Counted from the first letter of the stretch, positions 54,101 through 61,520 are shown. The stretch: DNA of 64,000 nucleotides from Paenarthrobacter sp. AR 02 (GCF_021538675.1 NZ_JAJUKH010000003.1:124001-188000); one strand, 5' to 3'. The notes: a model not told the origin generated them from the sequence alone. Numbers and translations are program-made.

Positions 54101-56746
54101 GAGGTCGAGACGTTCGTCTACGACGCCTGCGGCCGGTTGACCGCCAGGCACACCCCCGGGGAGGGCACGGCCCGGTACGGGTACGACAAGTGCGGGCGGC
54201 TGACCTTCTCCCAGGATCCCTGGTACGGGACCCGCCGCTTCACCTACAACACCGCCGGGGAACTGGTGGCCACGACGAACGGGGTGGGTGGCAGGACCCT
54301 GTTCGAGTACGACACCCGCGGCCGCCTCACAAAAATCACGGACCCCACCGGTGGGGTCACCACTCGGACGTACACGGCCACGGACCAGGTCGAGACGGTC
54401 ACTGACCCGCTCGGCCGTGTCACGACCGCCAGGTATGACCCGGCCGGGCGGCAGATCTCCCAAACGGACCCGGACGGGCACACGACCACCTGGACCTATG
54501 ACACGGCCGGGCGGGAAGCGACCACCTCGGTGGACGGTGCCCTGGTCACCGCCATCGAACGCGACCTTCCCGCCCGCAGGCTCGTTATCACCGACCATAC
54601 GGGCGGGGCCGGGTACGCGGTCGAACACGAACTGTGCTTCGACCGCCGCGGGCACCTCACCCGCAAGTCCACCGGTGACCAGACACTGACGTGGGAGTAC
54701 GACGGGGACGGGAACCGGACCGGTTTCACCACCGGTGCCGGGACCACCCGCTATACCCGTGACCCCGCCGGCAGGGTCACGGCCGTGTCGAATCCGTTGC
54801 TCGGGGATGCCACGTTCACCCACGATGCCTCCGGGCGCATCGTTTCGGCGACCGCCGGGAAGTACGCGCAGTCGTGGGTGTACCGGGACGGGGCACTGAT
54901 CGAGCACACCCGCACCACCACCGATGACCCGGGGTCTGCGGACGCGACCCTGATCGGGCGTGAGGACGGCGGCAGGATCACTGCCCTGTCCCGGGGCGGG
55001 GTCACCACCCGGTACGGGTACGACACCGCCGGGCAACTCACCACCGTCACCACCACCGAAACAGGAACCACTTCTGCGGTGGTGGGGTGGGAGTACGATG
55101 CCGGTGGGCGGCTGCTGAGCGAAACCACCCCCGCCGGGGCCCGCACGTTTGAGTACGACGCCGCAGGCCAGCTTCTTGCGGTGACGGAACCTGACGGTTC
55201 TGTCACCGAGTACGTGTATGACGGGTTGGGGCGCCGGGGCAGGGTGATCGGGCCGGACGGGTCCTGGACCGAATACGCCTGGGGCCCCACCGGCTACCTC
55301 ACCGGCACCCTCGCAAAGAACCGTGACGGGGCCGAGGTATCCCGGCACCGGTTGCACGTAGACGCGCTCGGTGAACTCGCCGCCGTGGACGGAACCCGGT
55401 TGTGGTGGGACACCGCAGCACCCGTCCCGACCCTCGCCGCCGCCAACAGCACCCAGGTGTTGTCCCTGCCCGGCGGTGTCACCGGCATCGGTGACGCTTT
55501 CACCGCGCCCGGGTGGCGTGCCGCCCGCCCCACCGACCAACACGACCCCTGGGCCGTCCTCGGCACCCCCACCACCCCCACCCCAGGTAGCCCGGTAACA
55601 AACGGTGCCGGGCCGGCTGGTGCCGGTGTTGGCGCCGGGCTGGGTGGTGTGTTGCCCGCCGGGATCTCCTTGACCGCCGGTGGCGGGATCGGCATCGCGG
55701 GACTGGAATGGCTCGGCGCCAGGGCGTATGACCCGGCCACCCGGGGATTCCTCTCCACCGACCCCCTCGCCCCTGTCCTCGGCGCGGGCTGGGACGGGAA
55801 CCCCTACGCCTACGCCGGAAACAACCCCCTCAACACCACCGACCCCACCGGCCTGCGACCCCTCACGGACGCGGACCTGAAAGCCTACGACGGCTCCTCC
55901 CGCGGCGCCCTCGCCGCAGCAGGAGACTGGTGGAAAGATAACTGGGAATACGTGGTCGGCGGTGCCGCTGTGGTGGGTGGGGCCGTGTTGATGTTCGTCC
56001 CCGGCGGACAAGTCGCGGGCATGGGATTGATGAGCTTTGGCGCCGACGTCGTCATCCAAAAAGCAACCACCGGCCAGGTCAACTGGGCCCAATCGGCTGC
56101 TATGGGGGCCGTCGGCTTGCTGGGCGGTGGAGCACTGGCTGCCGGACGAGCAGCCGCTGCCACGGCTTCCTCTGTTTCCAGGCTGGGAAGTTATGTTGCC
56201 GTGAATGCTGGTGTCAATGGTGCCGCCGGTGCTGTCGGAGGCGGGGCTACCTATCTCATCAAACACGGTGGTCGAGTCGACAGCTGGAGGGGTTTAGCCG
56301 GGTCTGTTGTCGGAGGGACCGTTAGCGGTGCCGTGGGAGGCTTGGCAGGGCCGGCCGGTGGAACGCTGGCGCGTGCAGGTGGCTACGGCGCCTACACTCT
56401 GACTGCCGCTGGCGCGAGGCCGACTCTTCAAGCCGCCGGGGCCACTACACTCCTCGGAAGCGGAGGCGCGATCGCTGGTACGGTCACCGACAAGTTCATT
56501 TCCGGGGAATCGGTGAGTTGGGGAGACGTCGGCTGGTCCGGCCTCACCGGCGGAGCTCTGACTCATCTGCCAGGCGGGCCCTCGGTCTCCAGTACACTCC
56601 AACAAGCAGCGCGGACGAACGTCAGTACTGTTACCGGGCTGATGAGCGGCGGACCGAACTCCCTCGCGCTTGTTCGTTCATCATTATTTGGCGCTACAAC
56701 AGGATCTGGGCTGGATATAGGCAAGTTTGTGGTTACGGGAAATTAG
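51110..56746 (+). CDS. RHS-repeat polymorphic effector protein
   Basis: An 1878-residue protein (GTG 51110, GGGGGG upstream; a TTG at 51011 is possible). Residues ~1-120 are helical with no signal peptide, resembling WXG-type effector N-termini. A Pro/Gly linker and a helical segment lead to a DUF6531-type segment (GYANDPVNTATGNFIEPETD) near 290. Roughly 1,100 residues of YD/RHS repeats (many Y-D-x-x-G-R) follow. The core closes with GARAYDPATRGFLSTDP near 1537 and DPTGL near 1578. The remaining ~300-residue C-terminal tip is Gly/Ala-rich and hydrophobic with no recognised nuclease motif. RHS cores encapsulate a toxic tip. The WXG100 gene lies 150 bp upstream; a membrane-protein gene starts 13 bp downstream. 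Confidence 0.92.
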   Translation: MTEFVEMPLLPDSGAGHGGRFVYGVAESVKGAFESAASRVLELSGSRGPLVSGAGEDFRGHFSEVFAANAATASRDAESLAAALRTVAGYVGTMISAARDEDDRRRRNNEWVRRHNNRNWLEQFGDSLWGEEARPNMEPGSAPSFPSPSPVPGSRDTPGPGGGFGGGVSSARPESLRSFAAGSRGLDEGVASVPGSLEGELSSFAGQCSWGRIEAAGVVAAFRQYLRLNEADAAWAVVVADAFAAAGSEGAVSTLSDAAVNEALAAAGVSGTRAGLVIDPPTAAGAMPTSGYANDPVNTATGNFIEPETDLGFAGAGADLAVTRMYNSLGSGLDTVGVFGPGWASVLDQHLVMSDEGCRWVLADGRAVDFPREGAGWARAVGENYWLTRHPATTPFLGELTSVPEGVGEVLVVADNQGAWWAYTTGGVWLGTGAGPGRTISAHRHTSSGSAADRGDGLDGGAGVVVRLVHVRGRFVEFDYVDGVVGVVRSSDGRRVQYGYDAEGRLTSVGTEAGTRVYEWNEAGLISSVVSAAGVVEAENTYDKHGRVIMQVTQHGRRTRFAYLPGRVTVVSDEDGSRSNSWVADSKGRLVGVLDAEDRRQSMAYDGHSNLVSLTERDGAVTVHGYDARGRKTRTVTPEGADLTYGWDDQDRLITLVTATGATVTYEYADELSRDPSAVVDALGGRTVLGWRDGLLTQVTDPAGVTIGFEYDDFGDLTATRNAAGDVARIIRDQAGRPVTAVSPSGAETRFSYDAAGVLVRRVDPDGAVWSFEHDTAGRTTAVIAPDGGRTVFGYGPHGELVSTTDPLGRVVERVFDELGNLTAAVLPDGGRWGFTHDNLSRLVSVADPAGHDWVREYDTVGALTAVVDPTGVRTGAVTDRTAGTASLTDAFTTTAFSFDEYGRPTRVESVDGSAELVSYDAAGNPVELVDGEGGLTVLGRDAAGKITSITSPTGAVTRYEYDSCGRPWKSIDPAGALTELSYDPDQRLTARRLPGGEVETFVYDACGRLTARHTPGEGTARYGYDKCGRLTFSQDPWYGTRRFTYNTAGELVATTNGVGGRTLFEYDTRGRLTKITDPTGGVTTRTYTATDQVETVTDPLGRVTTARYDPAGRQISQTDPDGHTTTWTYDTAGREATTSVDGALVTAIERDLPARRLVITDHTGGAGYAVEHELCFDRRGHLTRKSTGDQTLTWEYDGDGNRTGFTTGAGTTRYTRDPAGRVTAVSNPLLGDATFTHDASGRIVSATAGKYAQSWVYRDGALIEHTRTTTDDPGSADATLIGREDGGRITALSRGGVTTRYGYDTAGQLTTVTTTETGTTSAVVGWEYDAGGRLLSETTPAGARTFEYDAAGQLLAVTEPDGSVTEYVYDGLGRRGRVIGPDGSWTEYAWGPTGYLTGTLAKNRDGAEVSRHRLHVDALGELAAVDGTRLWWDTAAPVPTLAAANSTQVLSLPGGVTGIGDAFTAPGWRAARPTDQHDPWAVLGTPTTPTPGSPVTNGAGPAGAGVGAGLGGVLPAGISLTAGGGIGIAGLEWLGARAYDPATRGFLSTDPLAPVLGAGWDGNPYAYAGNNPLNTTDPTGLRPLTDADLKAYDGSSRGALAAAGDWWKDNWEYVVGGAAVVGGAVLMFVPGGQVAGMGLMSFGADVVIQKATTGQVNWAQSAAMGAVGLLGGGALAAGRAAAATASSVSRLGSYVAVNAGVNGAAGAVGGGATYLIKHGGRVDSWRGLAGSVVGGTVSGAVGGLAGPAGGTLARAGGYGAYTLTAAGARPTLQAAGATTLLGSGGAIAGTVTDKFISGESVSWGDVGWSGLTGGALTHLPGGPSVSSTLQQAARTNVSTVTGLMSGGPNSLALVRSSLFGATTGSGLDIGKFVVTGN

Positions 56747-56759
56747 GTGACGGAGTTCT

Positions 56760-57557
56760 ATGAACAACGGAGAGTCTGCTCAAGTGCGTGGTGCTGGTGG
56801 GCCCCGTGAATTTTGGTTGAGGATGTCGATCCCCGCTGTCCTACTGGTGCTTTTGTTGGTTTTGTTGTTCGGATACTGGCCCGGCCAGAACGTGACAGCG
56901 TCGGCTTTGGTAGTGGCACTGGGCTTGTTGTTGAGTGGCGGGGTTGGGATCTTCACTGGGGCCAGAGGTCCGGGGTGGGCTATATATGTACTCATTGCGC
57001 TGGCTATGGGACTTCTGCTCGCGATGCCTGATCCGTGGCGGGGTCTTGCTCTGGTAAGTGGTCCTGTGATGGCTATCGGGTACTCGATGGGCAGGGAGAT
57101 CGCGTTCCTGCGTGCAGGCATGAGGGAAAAATTTTCGCCGACCACGTGGATTGTTGCGGGCGAGTCCATCTCCGATGTGAACGCTGCCAAGAGGAGCGCG
57201 CTTGCACGCCTGGGAGAATGGAAGAGTCTTAGTGATGGTCGATTCCTCGTTATTCTGGGCCACCGGCGCTTCGAGGCCTGGGGTGACGCCAGCGAAGGAT
57301 ATGTTGTCCACGTAATTGACGACGAACGTGATGTATCAACCATGCGTGTACTGACCCGTGTGCCCCACCAGAACGGAGAAATCCCTGTGGCCTTGGACAA
57401 GCAGGGCTTGGTTGGATGGGTGCCCCGGAGCGTCAACGTCCCCACGTCGGTGGCAGAACAAGCTCTCGATGGATTCTTCGAGACCCAAGGGGCAAAAGCT
57501 CTAGCCGGATGGGAGTGGGAAGGGGGCCCTCAAGCTCAGGAGCTGCGCTTTCTTTAG
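56760..57557 (+). CDS. Membrane protein, candidate immunity protein for the RHS effector
   Basis: A 265-residue protein with about four N-terminal membrane helices (residues ~20-120) and a ~145-residue cytoplasmic domain (WIVAGESISDVNAAKRSALA, RRFEAWGDASEGYVVHVIDD, ending GGPQAQELRFL). No family is recognised. It starts 13 bp after the RHS stop with GGAG 5 bp upstream, so it is certainly co-transcribed, the standard location for a cognate immunity gene. The hydrophobic tip of the toxin and this membrane location are consistent with a membrane-acting toxin, but that is inference. Confidence 0.65.
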   Translation: MNNGESAQVRGAGGPREFWLRMSIPAVLLVLLLVLLFGYWPGQNVTASALVVALGLLLSGGVGIFTGARGPGWAIYVLIALAMGLLLAMPDPWRGLALVSGPVMAIGYSMGREIAFLRAGMREKFSPTTWIVAGESISDVNAAKRSALARLGEWKSLSDGRFLVILGHRRFEAWGDASEGYVVHVIDDERDVSTMRVLTRVPHQNGEIPVALDKQGLVGWVPRSVNVPTSVAEQALDGFFETQGAKALAGWEWEGGPQAQELRFL

Positions 57558-57765
57558 AAAGGCGGAAAACGAACTCGGAGTCCGCGCCGCGTCTTGCGAG
57601 CTGCGTGGGATGCATCCTCAAGGATTACGCGGACGGCTCACTTCATTCTACGTGCCGCCGCGGCCTCCTCAACCGATAGTCCGCCGGAACCGGGACCGGA
57701 ACCGGGAACGGGGCGCAGGTCTTGTCGTGCAATGAAGTCGTAAAGCAAGGAACAGGGGCGCCACT

Positions 57766-58191
57766 GTGGTAGATGATGAGAATGGTGCAAAGGGGAATTC
57801 GGAGGCAAAGGATGATTTGACGGAGGAAGATCTGCGATTGGGAAGGAAAGCTTGTAGATATATAGACATTCTCTGCGTGATTGTCGCATTGCTTTGTGTA
57901 GGTATTGCAGTGTTTGTATTCACTCACGTCTCTTGGGATACGCGAATGCCCTACAATGGCAGGTTTGATCGCTCCGGCAATGGGATTCCAATGCAGATGG
58001 CCATGCTCATTGTGTTTCTTGTGCTCTTCCTCTTTTGGCGGTCCGGTAGAAAGCCCGATGCGCACCGGATGAGAAAAGGATCTCGCATCGGGACCTACAT
58101 TCTAGGAACAGCGATGATCATGGCATGTCTTGCTGGCCAGTGGGTTATGGGTCAGTCCATCCTCACTGCTGGTGGTTACTTAGGGAGTTAG
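57766..58191 (+). CDS. Small membrane protein (paralogue of the gene at 58904)
   Basis: A 141-residue protein from GTG 57766 with a charged N-terminus and three to four membrane helices. The segment CRYIDILCVIVALLCVGIAV followed by FVFTHVS matches the gene at 58904 (SNYLDIMCLFGFLVSAGITT followed by FVFMNAP), and both have similar later helices, so the two are paralogues. The function is unknown. Its place in the array downstream of an RHS gene suggests an immunity or accessory role. Codon use is less GC-rich than the chromosome average. Confidence 0.6.
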   Translation: MVDDENGAKGNSEAKDDLTEEDLRLGRKACRYIDILCVIVALLCVGIAVFVFTHVSWDTRMPYNGRFDRSGNGIPMQMAMLIVFLVLFLFWRSGRKPDAHRMRKGSRIGTYILGTAMIMACLAGQWVMGQSILTAGGYLGS

Positions 58192-58239
58192 TATTTCTTT
58201 TCGTTTGTGGTGGCGTGAATTTCCGGCCTTGGGTGGAGA

Positions 58240-58450
58240 CGGCATCTCGTTGAGGTCGCTTTCCGGGTTTGGATACGTCGCCGCGGGGCCGCCATCGCTG
58301 TGGGTGTGGTTCTGATGTTCACAGGAGGTGGGGGCCAATTGGAATGGCCCTGGTCGGAGCAGCTGCGGGTGTGAATACTGAAGTATTGAAGGGAGCGAGG
58401 GGTTGAGCACAAATGTCGTTGTTGATAAGTTGTGGAAGCGAACTAAATGA
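58240..58450 (+). pseudogene. Frameshifted remnant of an RHS C-terminal tip (orphan toxin module)
   Basis: No intact frame exists, but three successive frameshifts restore a composite: GYVAAG (frame of 58271), AAIAVGVVLMFTGGG (frame of 58288), GPIGMALVGAAAGVNTEVLK (frame of 58335) and LSTNVVVDKLWKRTK stop (frame of 58400). It aligns with the intact RHS tip at 55948-56060 (YVVGGAAVVGGAVLMFVPGG, then QVAGMGLMSFGADVV), sharing Y-V, G-A-A, V-L-M-F, G-G and G-M-x-L. The stop TGA overlaps the ATG of the next gene (ATGA, 58447-58450). This fits a displaced rhs tip that has decayed. Confidence 0.55.
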
Positions 58451-58824
58451 TCCCGAAGTTGAGGGTGTATGTGCCCAGCAAGCGAGTCGCTCCTGAATGG
58501 TATTACTGGACCGGCGCCATTATACCGGGAATTCTCATGCTGGTTCTGTGCGTGAAAAGGACTGAAGAGTTTGGAATATCCGTGTGGATTGCTAACAATA
58601 TTGTCCTTATCGCTAGCGCCCTTGGCATTGGATGTGTAACGTATTGGAAATCCAACTTCGCCGCCACGCTGTCGTTTGCTGCCACCATCATCTTAGGCAG
58701 CTTAGCCTTCGCAGCTCTTTCTAATGTTATCCCGGTGATTGGCTTGACGGGGGGTGCGCTGTGGACGGGCTGTCCTCTTGGCCTATTGGTTGGACTGACA
58801 CTGACCGCCGGAGAAGAGCGTTAG
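58447..58824 (+). CDS. Small membrane protein, candidate immunity protein of the orphan RHS tip
   Basis: A 125-residue protein with three to four membrane helices (YYWTGAIIPGILMLVLCVKR, SVWIANNIVLIASALGIGCV, AATLSFAATIILGSLAFAAL, ALWTGCPLGLLVGLTLTAGE). No family is recognised. Its ATG overlaps the stop codon of the decayed RHS-tip remnant by ATGA, a coupling typical of toxin-immunity pairs. The immunity gene appears intact although the toxin is broken, as expected if immunity still protects against kin carrying the toxin. Confidence 0.6.
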   Translation: MIPKLRVYVPSKRVAPEWYYWTGAIIPGILMLVLCVKRTEEFGISVWIANNIVLIASALGIGCVTYWKSNFAATLSFAATIILGSLAFAALSNVIPVIGLTGGALWTGCPLGLLVGLTLTAGEER

Positions 58825-58903
58825 CGCTCAGCTGGTGACCGTACTTGTGTTCCGGGCTCCAAATGGCTTGAGTTGCCAAAAGGAGGGTCGGCGGGGAGGT
58901 CTA

Positions 58904-59254
58904 ATGGAAGGAAGCATTCGATTGGAGAAAAAGACAAGTAACTACCTGGACATCATGTGTCTATTTGGTTTCTTGGTGAGCGCTGGTATTACTACATTTG
59001 TTTTCATGAATGCTCCGTTGAGTGCTGAAGTGGCCTATCATGGCGGATCGATTCCCGCAGTCCTACTTCTACTATTGTGCGCACTGGGTATACTAATGTT
59101 TTGGATTTCTGAACGGCTATTGACGACCCATCCTACTCGTGGCCAGGCGCGTGCGCTGGTTTCTATTTCGGGCCCGGCTACCATTCTGGTGTGTATTTCC
59201 TTCCAGGCATTTCTAGCCGTGATAGTGCTGGATGAGAGTGGATATTTTAGGTGA
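58904..59254 (+). CDS. Small membrane protein (paralogue of the gene at 57766)
   Basis: A 116-residue protein from ATG 58904, preceded by GGGGAGG at a good spacing; the open frame begins earlier at 58835 but lacks such a site. It has three helices (IMCLFGFLVSAGITTFVFMN, IPAVLLLLLCALGILMFWIS, SGPATILVCISFQAFLAVIV) and is homologous over most of its length to the protein at 57766. The function is unknown; immunity-array membership is the best guess. Confidence 0.6.
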   Translation: MEGSIRLEKKTSNYLDIMCLFGFLVSAGITTFVFMNAPLSAEVAYHGGSIPAVLLLLLCALGILMFWISERLLTTHPTRGQARALVSISGPATILVCISFQAFLAVIVLDESGYFR

Positions 59255-59291
59255 GTAGCACGCTGCTGCTCATCAGTTTTGAGGGTCGGGA

Positions 59292-59344
59292 GGCTTGCCT
59301 TGACGACTGACGCGATGCTGGGATAGCTCGAGTCAAGGCGTGCC
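59292..59344. repeat. Long inverted repeat in the small-gene array
   Basis: GGCTTGCCTTGAC (59292-59304) and GTCAAGGCGTGCC (59332-59344) are complementary at 11 of 13 positions, with a 27-bp loop. It sits between the gene ending at 59254 and the DUF805 gene and may terminate the upstream transcript. Confidence 0.45.
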
Positions 59345-59527
59345 TAACCGGTGCACCCGGGCAGTTCTAAAGATGCGTGAGGTTTCCACTTCCGACCCGT
59401 GGTTATTCGTTCTGCTCATTCAAATTATCTTCTACGGATGTGATTATTGCGGCGCAGAACGATTGCATGTGGAAGATAGTTGTTTGTTGGTTTCTATAGA
59501 TAGTTTCTGGGAAGGACATGAAGACAG

Positions 59528-60088
59528 ATGGATATTAAGACTGCTGATTCTGCAGGCGGAGGCGTAGCGGAGGTTGCAGGTTCGGGCGAGCTGGTTGGTC
59601 CTCTATATGGCGCATCGTTTGGTAAGTCGGTGAAGCGGTTCTTTGCCAAGTATGCGAAGTTCGCTGGTCGCGCCTCGCGGAGTGAGTTCTGGTGGAGTCA
59701 GCTTTTCGTTTTCCTGGTGATGGTTGTCCCATACCTCATGATGACCATCGGGTTCGTGGCCAGTACTGCCTGGGCTCAGCAGAACCCTAAGGTGCAATCC
59801 ATGGGTTTCGATCCGGCCACCGGGAAAGAAGTGTTCTATGAGGCCGCTCCTGGTATTGTGAACGCCCCGACTGGAGGCCTCATGGTGGCAGGTTTCATTC
59901 TCGTCGTCGTTCTGGGGCTGGCCATTGTGGTGCCTCAGCTGTCGTTGCTTTGGCGGCGTTTGCATGATGCAAATCTTGCGGGTCCGCTTGCGTTCGTTGG
60001 GCTTGTTCCGATGGTCGGCGGACTGGCTGTTTTGATTCTCGCGCTTATGCCGTCCAAGGCGGAAGGCCGGCGCTTCGACCCCCGCTGA
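59528..60088 (+). CDS. DUF805 family membrane protein
   Basis: A 186-residue membrane protein. The N-terminal FFAKYAKFAGRASRSEFWWS is the hallmark of DUF805 proteins, followed by helices (QLFVFLVMVVPYLMMTIGFV and MVAGFILVVVLGLAIVVPQL) and the conserved LSLLWRRLHDANLAGPLAFV block near the C-terminus. DUF805 (YhaH-like) proteins are inner-membrane proteins of unknown function, also found near toxin or phage loci. GGAAGGA lies 11-17 bp upstream of ATG 59528. In this array it may serve as an accessory or immunity gene. Confidence 0.8.
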   Translation: MDIKTADSAGGGVAEVAGSGELVGPLYGASFGKSVKRFFAKYAKFAGRASRSEFWWSQLFVFLVMVVPYLMMTIGFVASTAWAQQNPKVQSMGFDPATGKEVFYEAAPGIVNAPTGGLMVAGFILVVVLGLAIVVPQLSLLWRRLHDANLAGPLAFVGLVPMVGGLAVLILALMPSKAEGRRFDPR

Positions 60089-60217
60089 CGGGCGACGGCA
60101 ATACTCCTCACTGCGTGAACGGCGCCAGACCGATGCGTTCCCGGTGCAATTGCGGAACAGCCAGATGCACTTAATCCAGCACCATCCAGTTACAGGCGCC
60201 GGTGTGACAGGAAGACG

Positions 60218-60631
60218 ATGTCCAAGAGAAATAGACCTTCTGAAGGCAAGGCTCCCAGGCGGAAGTTTCAGAGGCTATGGCAGGTAGCAGGAGTCCTCAT
60301 ACTCCTCGCGGGTATCTTCGTTCTCCTCATTCCAGTATGGGACTCCATTGCCGTAGAAAGTATTCGATGCGAGGTGGTTTCTGCTGAGCCGCGTACGAGT
60401 TCAGGCGGTTCGAGGGGGTCGGCATCTACTGCCGGTGTTTTAGTGCAGACTTCTGATTGCGGAAGCATCTCGGTGTCCCAAGGAGTAACTTTCGAAAACA
60501 AAGAGAAGATTGCGTCGTTTTTCATAAAAGGCAGCGTGTTCGAATTTGATCTGGGTTGGTTCTCGCGCGTCGTGATGAAGGATCTGGGGAGCGGGATCCC
60601 GTCAGCGCGAGGCTACCGCTTGGCGGGATAA
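60218..60631 (+). CDS. Small single-helix exported-domain protein, paralogue 1
   Basis: A 137-residue protein. A basic N-terminus (MSKRNRPSEGKAPRRKFQRL) is followed by one membrane helix (VAGVLILLAGIFVLLIP) and a ~95-residue domain outside the membrane with two Cys (SIRCEVVSAE, QTSDCGSISV), a Gly/Ser loop (SSGGSRGSAS) and the tail FDLGWFSRVVMKDL. It is about 60% identical by eye to the next gene over this domain. GGAAG precedes ATG 60218. No family is recognised. The tandem duplication suggests an expanding immunity family. Confidence 0.65.
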   Translation: MSKRNRPSEGKAPRRKFQRLWQVAGVLILLAGIFVLLIPVWDSIAVESIRCEVVSAEPRTSSGGSRGSASTAGVLVQTSDCGSISVSQGVTFENKEKIASFFIKGSVFEFDLGWFSRVVMKDLGSGIPSARGYRLAG

Positions 60632-60672
60632 CTTCGTGTTCACTGGTGCGGCACAGAACAGGAAAAGAAGCG

Positions 60673-61083
60673 ATGGTGAGGGGCAGCGGTCGGAATCATC
60701 CCTCCGGCCGACCAAAATTGAAGTGGTTTTGGAAGTGGCCCGGTATCGCACTTCTGGCAATTACCGCACTTTACTTGATGATGCCGGCACTTGATTCCAT
60801 TGCTGTGGAGAGTCTGCGATGCAAGATAGTCTCCGCAGACGCTAAATCCAGTTCAGGAGGGACCCGAGGATCGGCCTCCGCAGCGGGCGTTCTCATCGAG
60901 ACATCAAACTGCGGAAAGATTTATATATCCCGTGGCGTGACTTTCGATTCACAGGACGCGGTCGCGTCATCGTTCAGCGTGGGTAGTGAATACGACTTCG
61001 ATCTCGGCTGGTTTTCGCGGGTTGTGACCAAAGACCTCAGAAAGGGTATCCCTACTGCACGGGAGTACAGATTAGTACGGTAA
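60673..61083 (+). CDS. Small single-helix exported-domain protein, paralogue 2
   Basis: A 136-residue protein from ATG 60673. Basic N-terminus, one helix (WPGIALLAITALYLMMPAL) and the same two-Cys extracytoplasmic domain as the preceding gene (DSIAVESLRCKIVSA, SSGGTRGSAS, FDLGWFSRVVTKDL). It is the last gene of the array; a strong hairpin follows at 61154. The gene ends about 350 bp before the tRNA-Ser 3' end. Function unknown. Confidence 0.65.
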   Translation: MVRGSGRNHPSGRPKLKWFWKWPGIALLAITALYLMMPALDSIAVESLRCKIVSADAKSSSGGTRGSASAAGVLIETSNCGKIYISRGVTFDSQDAVASSFSVGSEYDFDLGWFSRVVTKDLRKGIPTAREYRLVR

Positions 61084-61153
61084 TGCCTGCCCGACTTGTC
61101 CGGAGGTGATCACACCTGGCGATGGCAAGCGCAAACCGCGTGCGGCAGCCAAC

Positions 61154-61190
61154 AGAAGGACCCCGTGGCCATGAGTCGCGGGGTCCTTCT
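61154..61190 (+). terminator. Terminator hairpin after the small-gene array
   Basis: AGAAGGACCCCG (61154-61165) and CGGGGTCCTTCT (61179-61190) are perfect 12-bp inverted repeats with a 13-base loop, 70 bp after the last gene of the array. Confidence 0.7.
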
Positions 61191-61381
61191 GGGTCCTTGA
61201 CTGGTGATCAGGCGAGCGGGGGTCTCTCGCGGGAGGTACTTGTCCGGGACGTGGTCCGTCTGGATTCGCCCCTGGCGGCCTTGCCGTCCGGTGTCCCGCT
61301 CCAGCACCGGTCCTCTCGTTTGCTCAAGTCGCACGCATGAGCGCCTTCGGATGGTCGAAGCCCTGTTCTCTGCGATAGAGC

Positions 61382-61425
61382 AAAAGGCCCCGCCTCCCTT
61401 GTAATCAAAGGGAAGCAGGGCCTTT
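61382..61425 (-). terminator. Rho-independent terminator of tRNA-Ser
   Basis: On the minus strand AAAGGCCCTGCTTCCCTT and AAGGGAGGCGGGGCCTTT pair at 16 of 18 positions around a 7-base loop and are followed by a short T run. It lies directly downstream of the tRNA. Confidence 0.8.
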
Positions 61426-61430
61426 CTCAT

Positions 61431-61520
61431 TGGCGGTGACGGTGGGATTTGAACCCACGTTGGCTTTTACACCAAACAACATTTCGAGTGTTGCACCTTC
61501 GGCCGCTCGGACACGTCACC
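61431..61520 (-). tRNA. tRNA-Ser (anticodon CGA)
   Basis: The minus strand folds into a class II tRNA: acceptor GGTGACG pairs with CGTCACC, followed by discriminator G and an encoded CCA (61433-61431). The anticodon arm is CAACA-CTCGAAA-TGTTG, so the anticodon is CGA, reading UCG serine codons. There is a long variable arm typical of tRNA-Ser, and the T-loop GTTCAAATC is present. Confidence 0.95.

Larger units (their letters stand above)
61084..61430. other. 347-bp non-coding region between the small-gene array and tRNA-Ser
   Basis: No gene is supported. It contains a terminator hairpin for the upstream array (61154-61190) and the tRNA terminator (61382-61425). The middle, 61200-61370, has no recognisable coding or structural signal, although short overlapping frames exist on both strands. 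Confidence 0.6.

Noticed and set aside
52451..56266. 1271-codon open frame antisense to the RHS gene
   Set aside because: It mirrors the repetitive, GC-rich RHS codons, is a low-complexity Pro/Gly/Arg translation and lacks any domain; a shadow frame.
57638..57889. Minus-strand frame with a Pro/Gly segment and an SVEEAAAARR-like end
   Set aside because: Looks protein-like at one end but overlaps the real gene at 57766, and the Pro/Gly part comes from a 12-bp tandem DNA repeat (57681-57714).
59340..59567. 75-codon frame upstream of DUF805
   Set aside because: No ribosome site, overlaps the DUF805 start and an inverted repeat, and the translation has mixed character.
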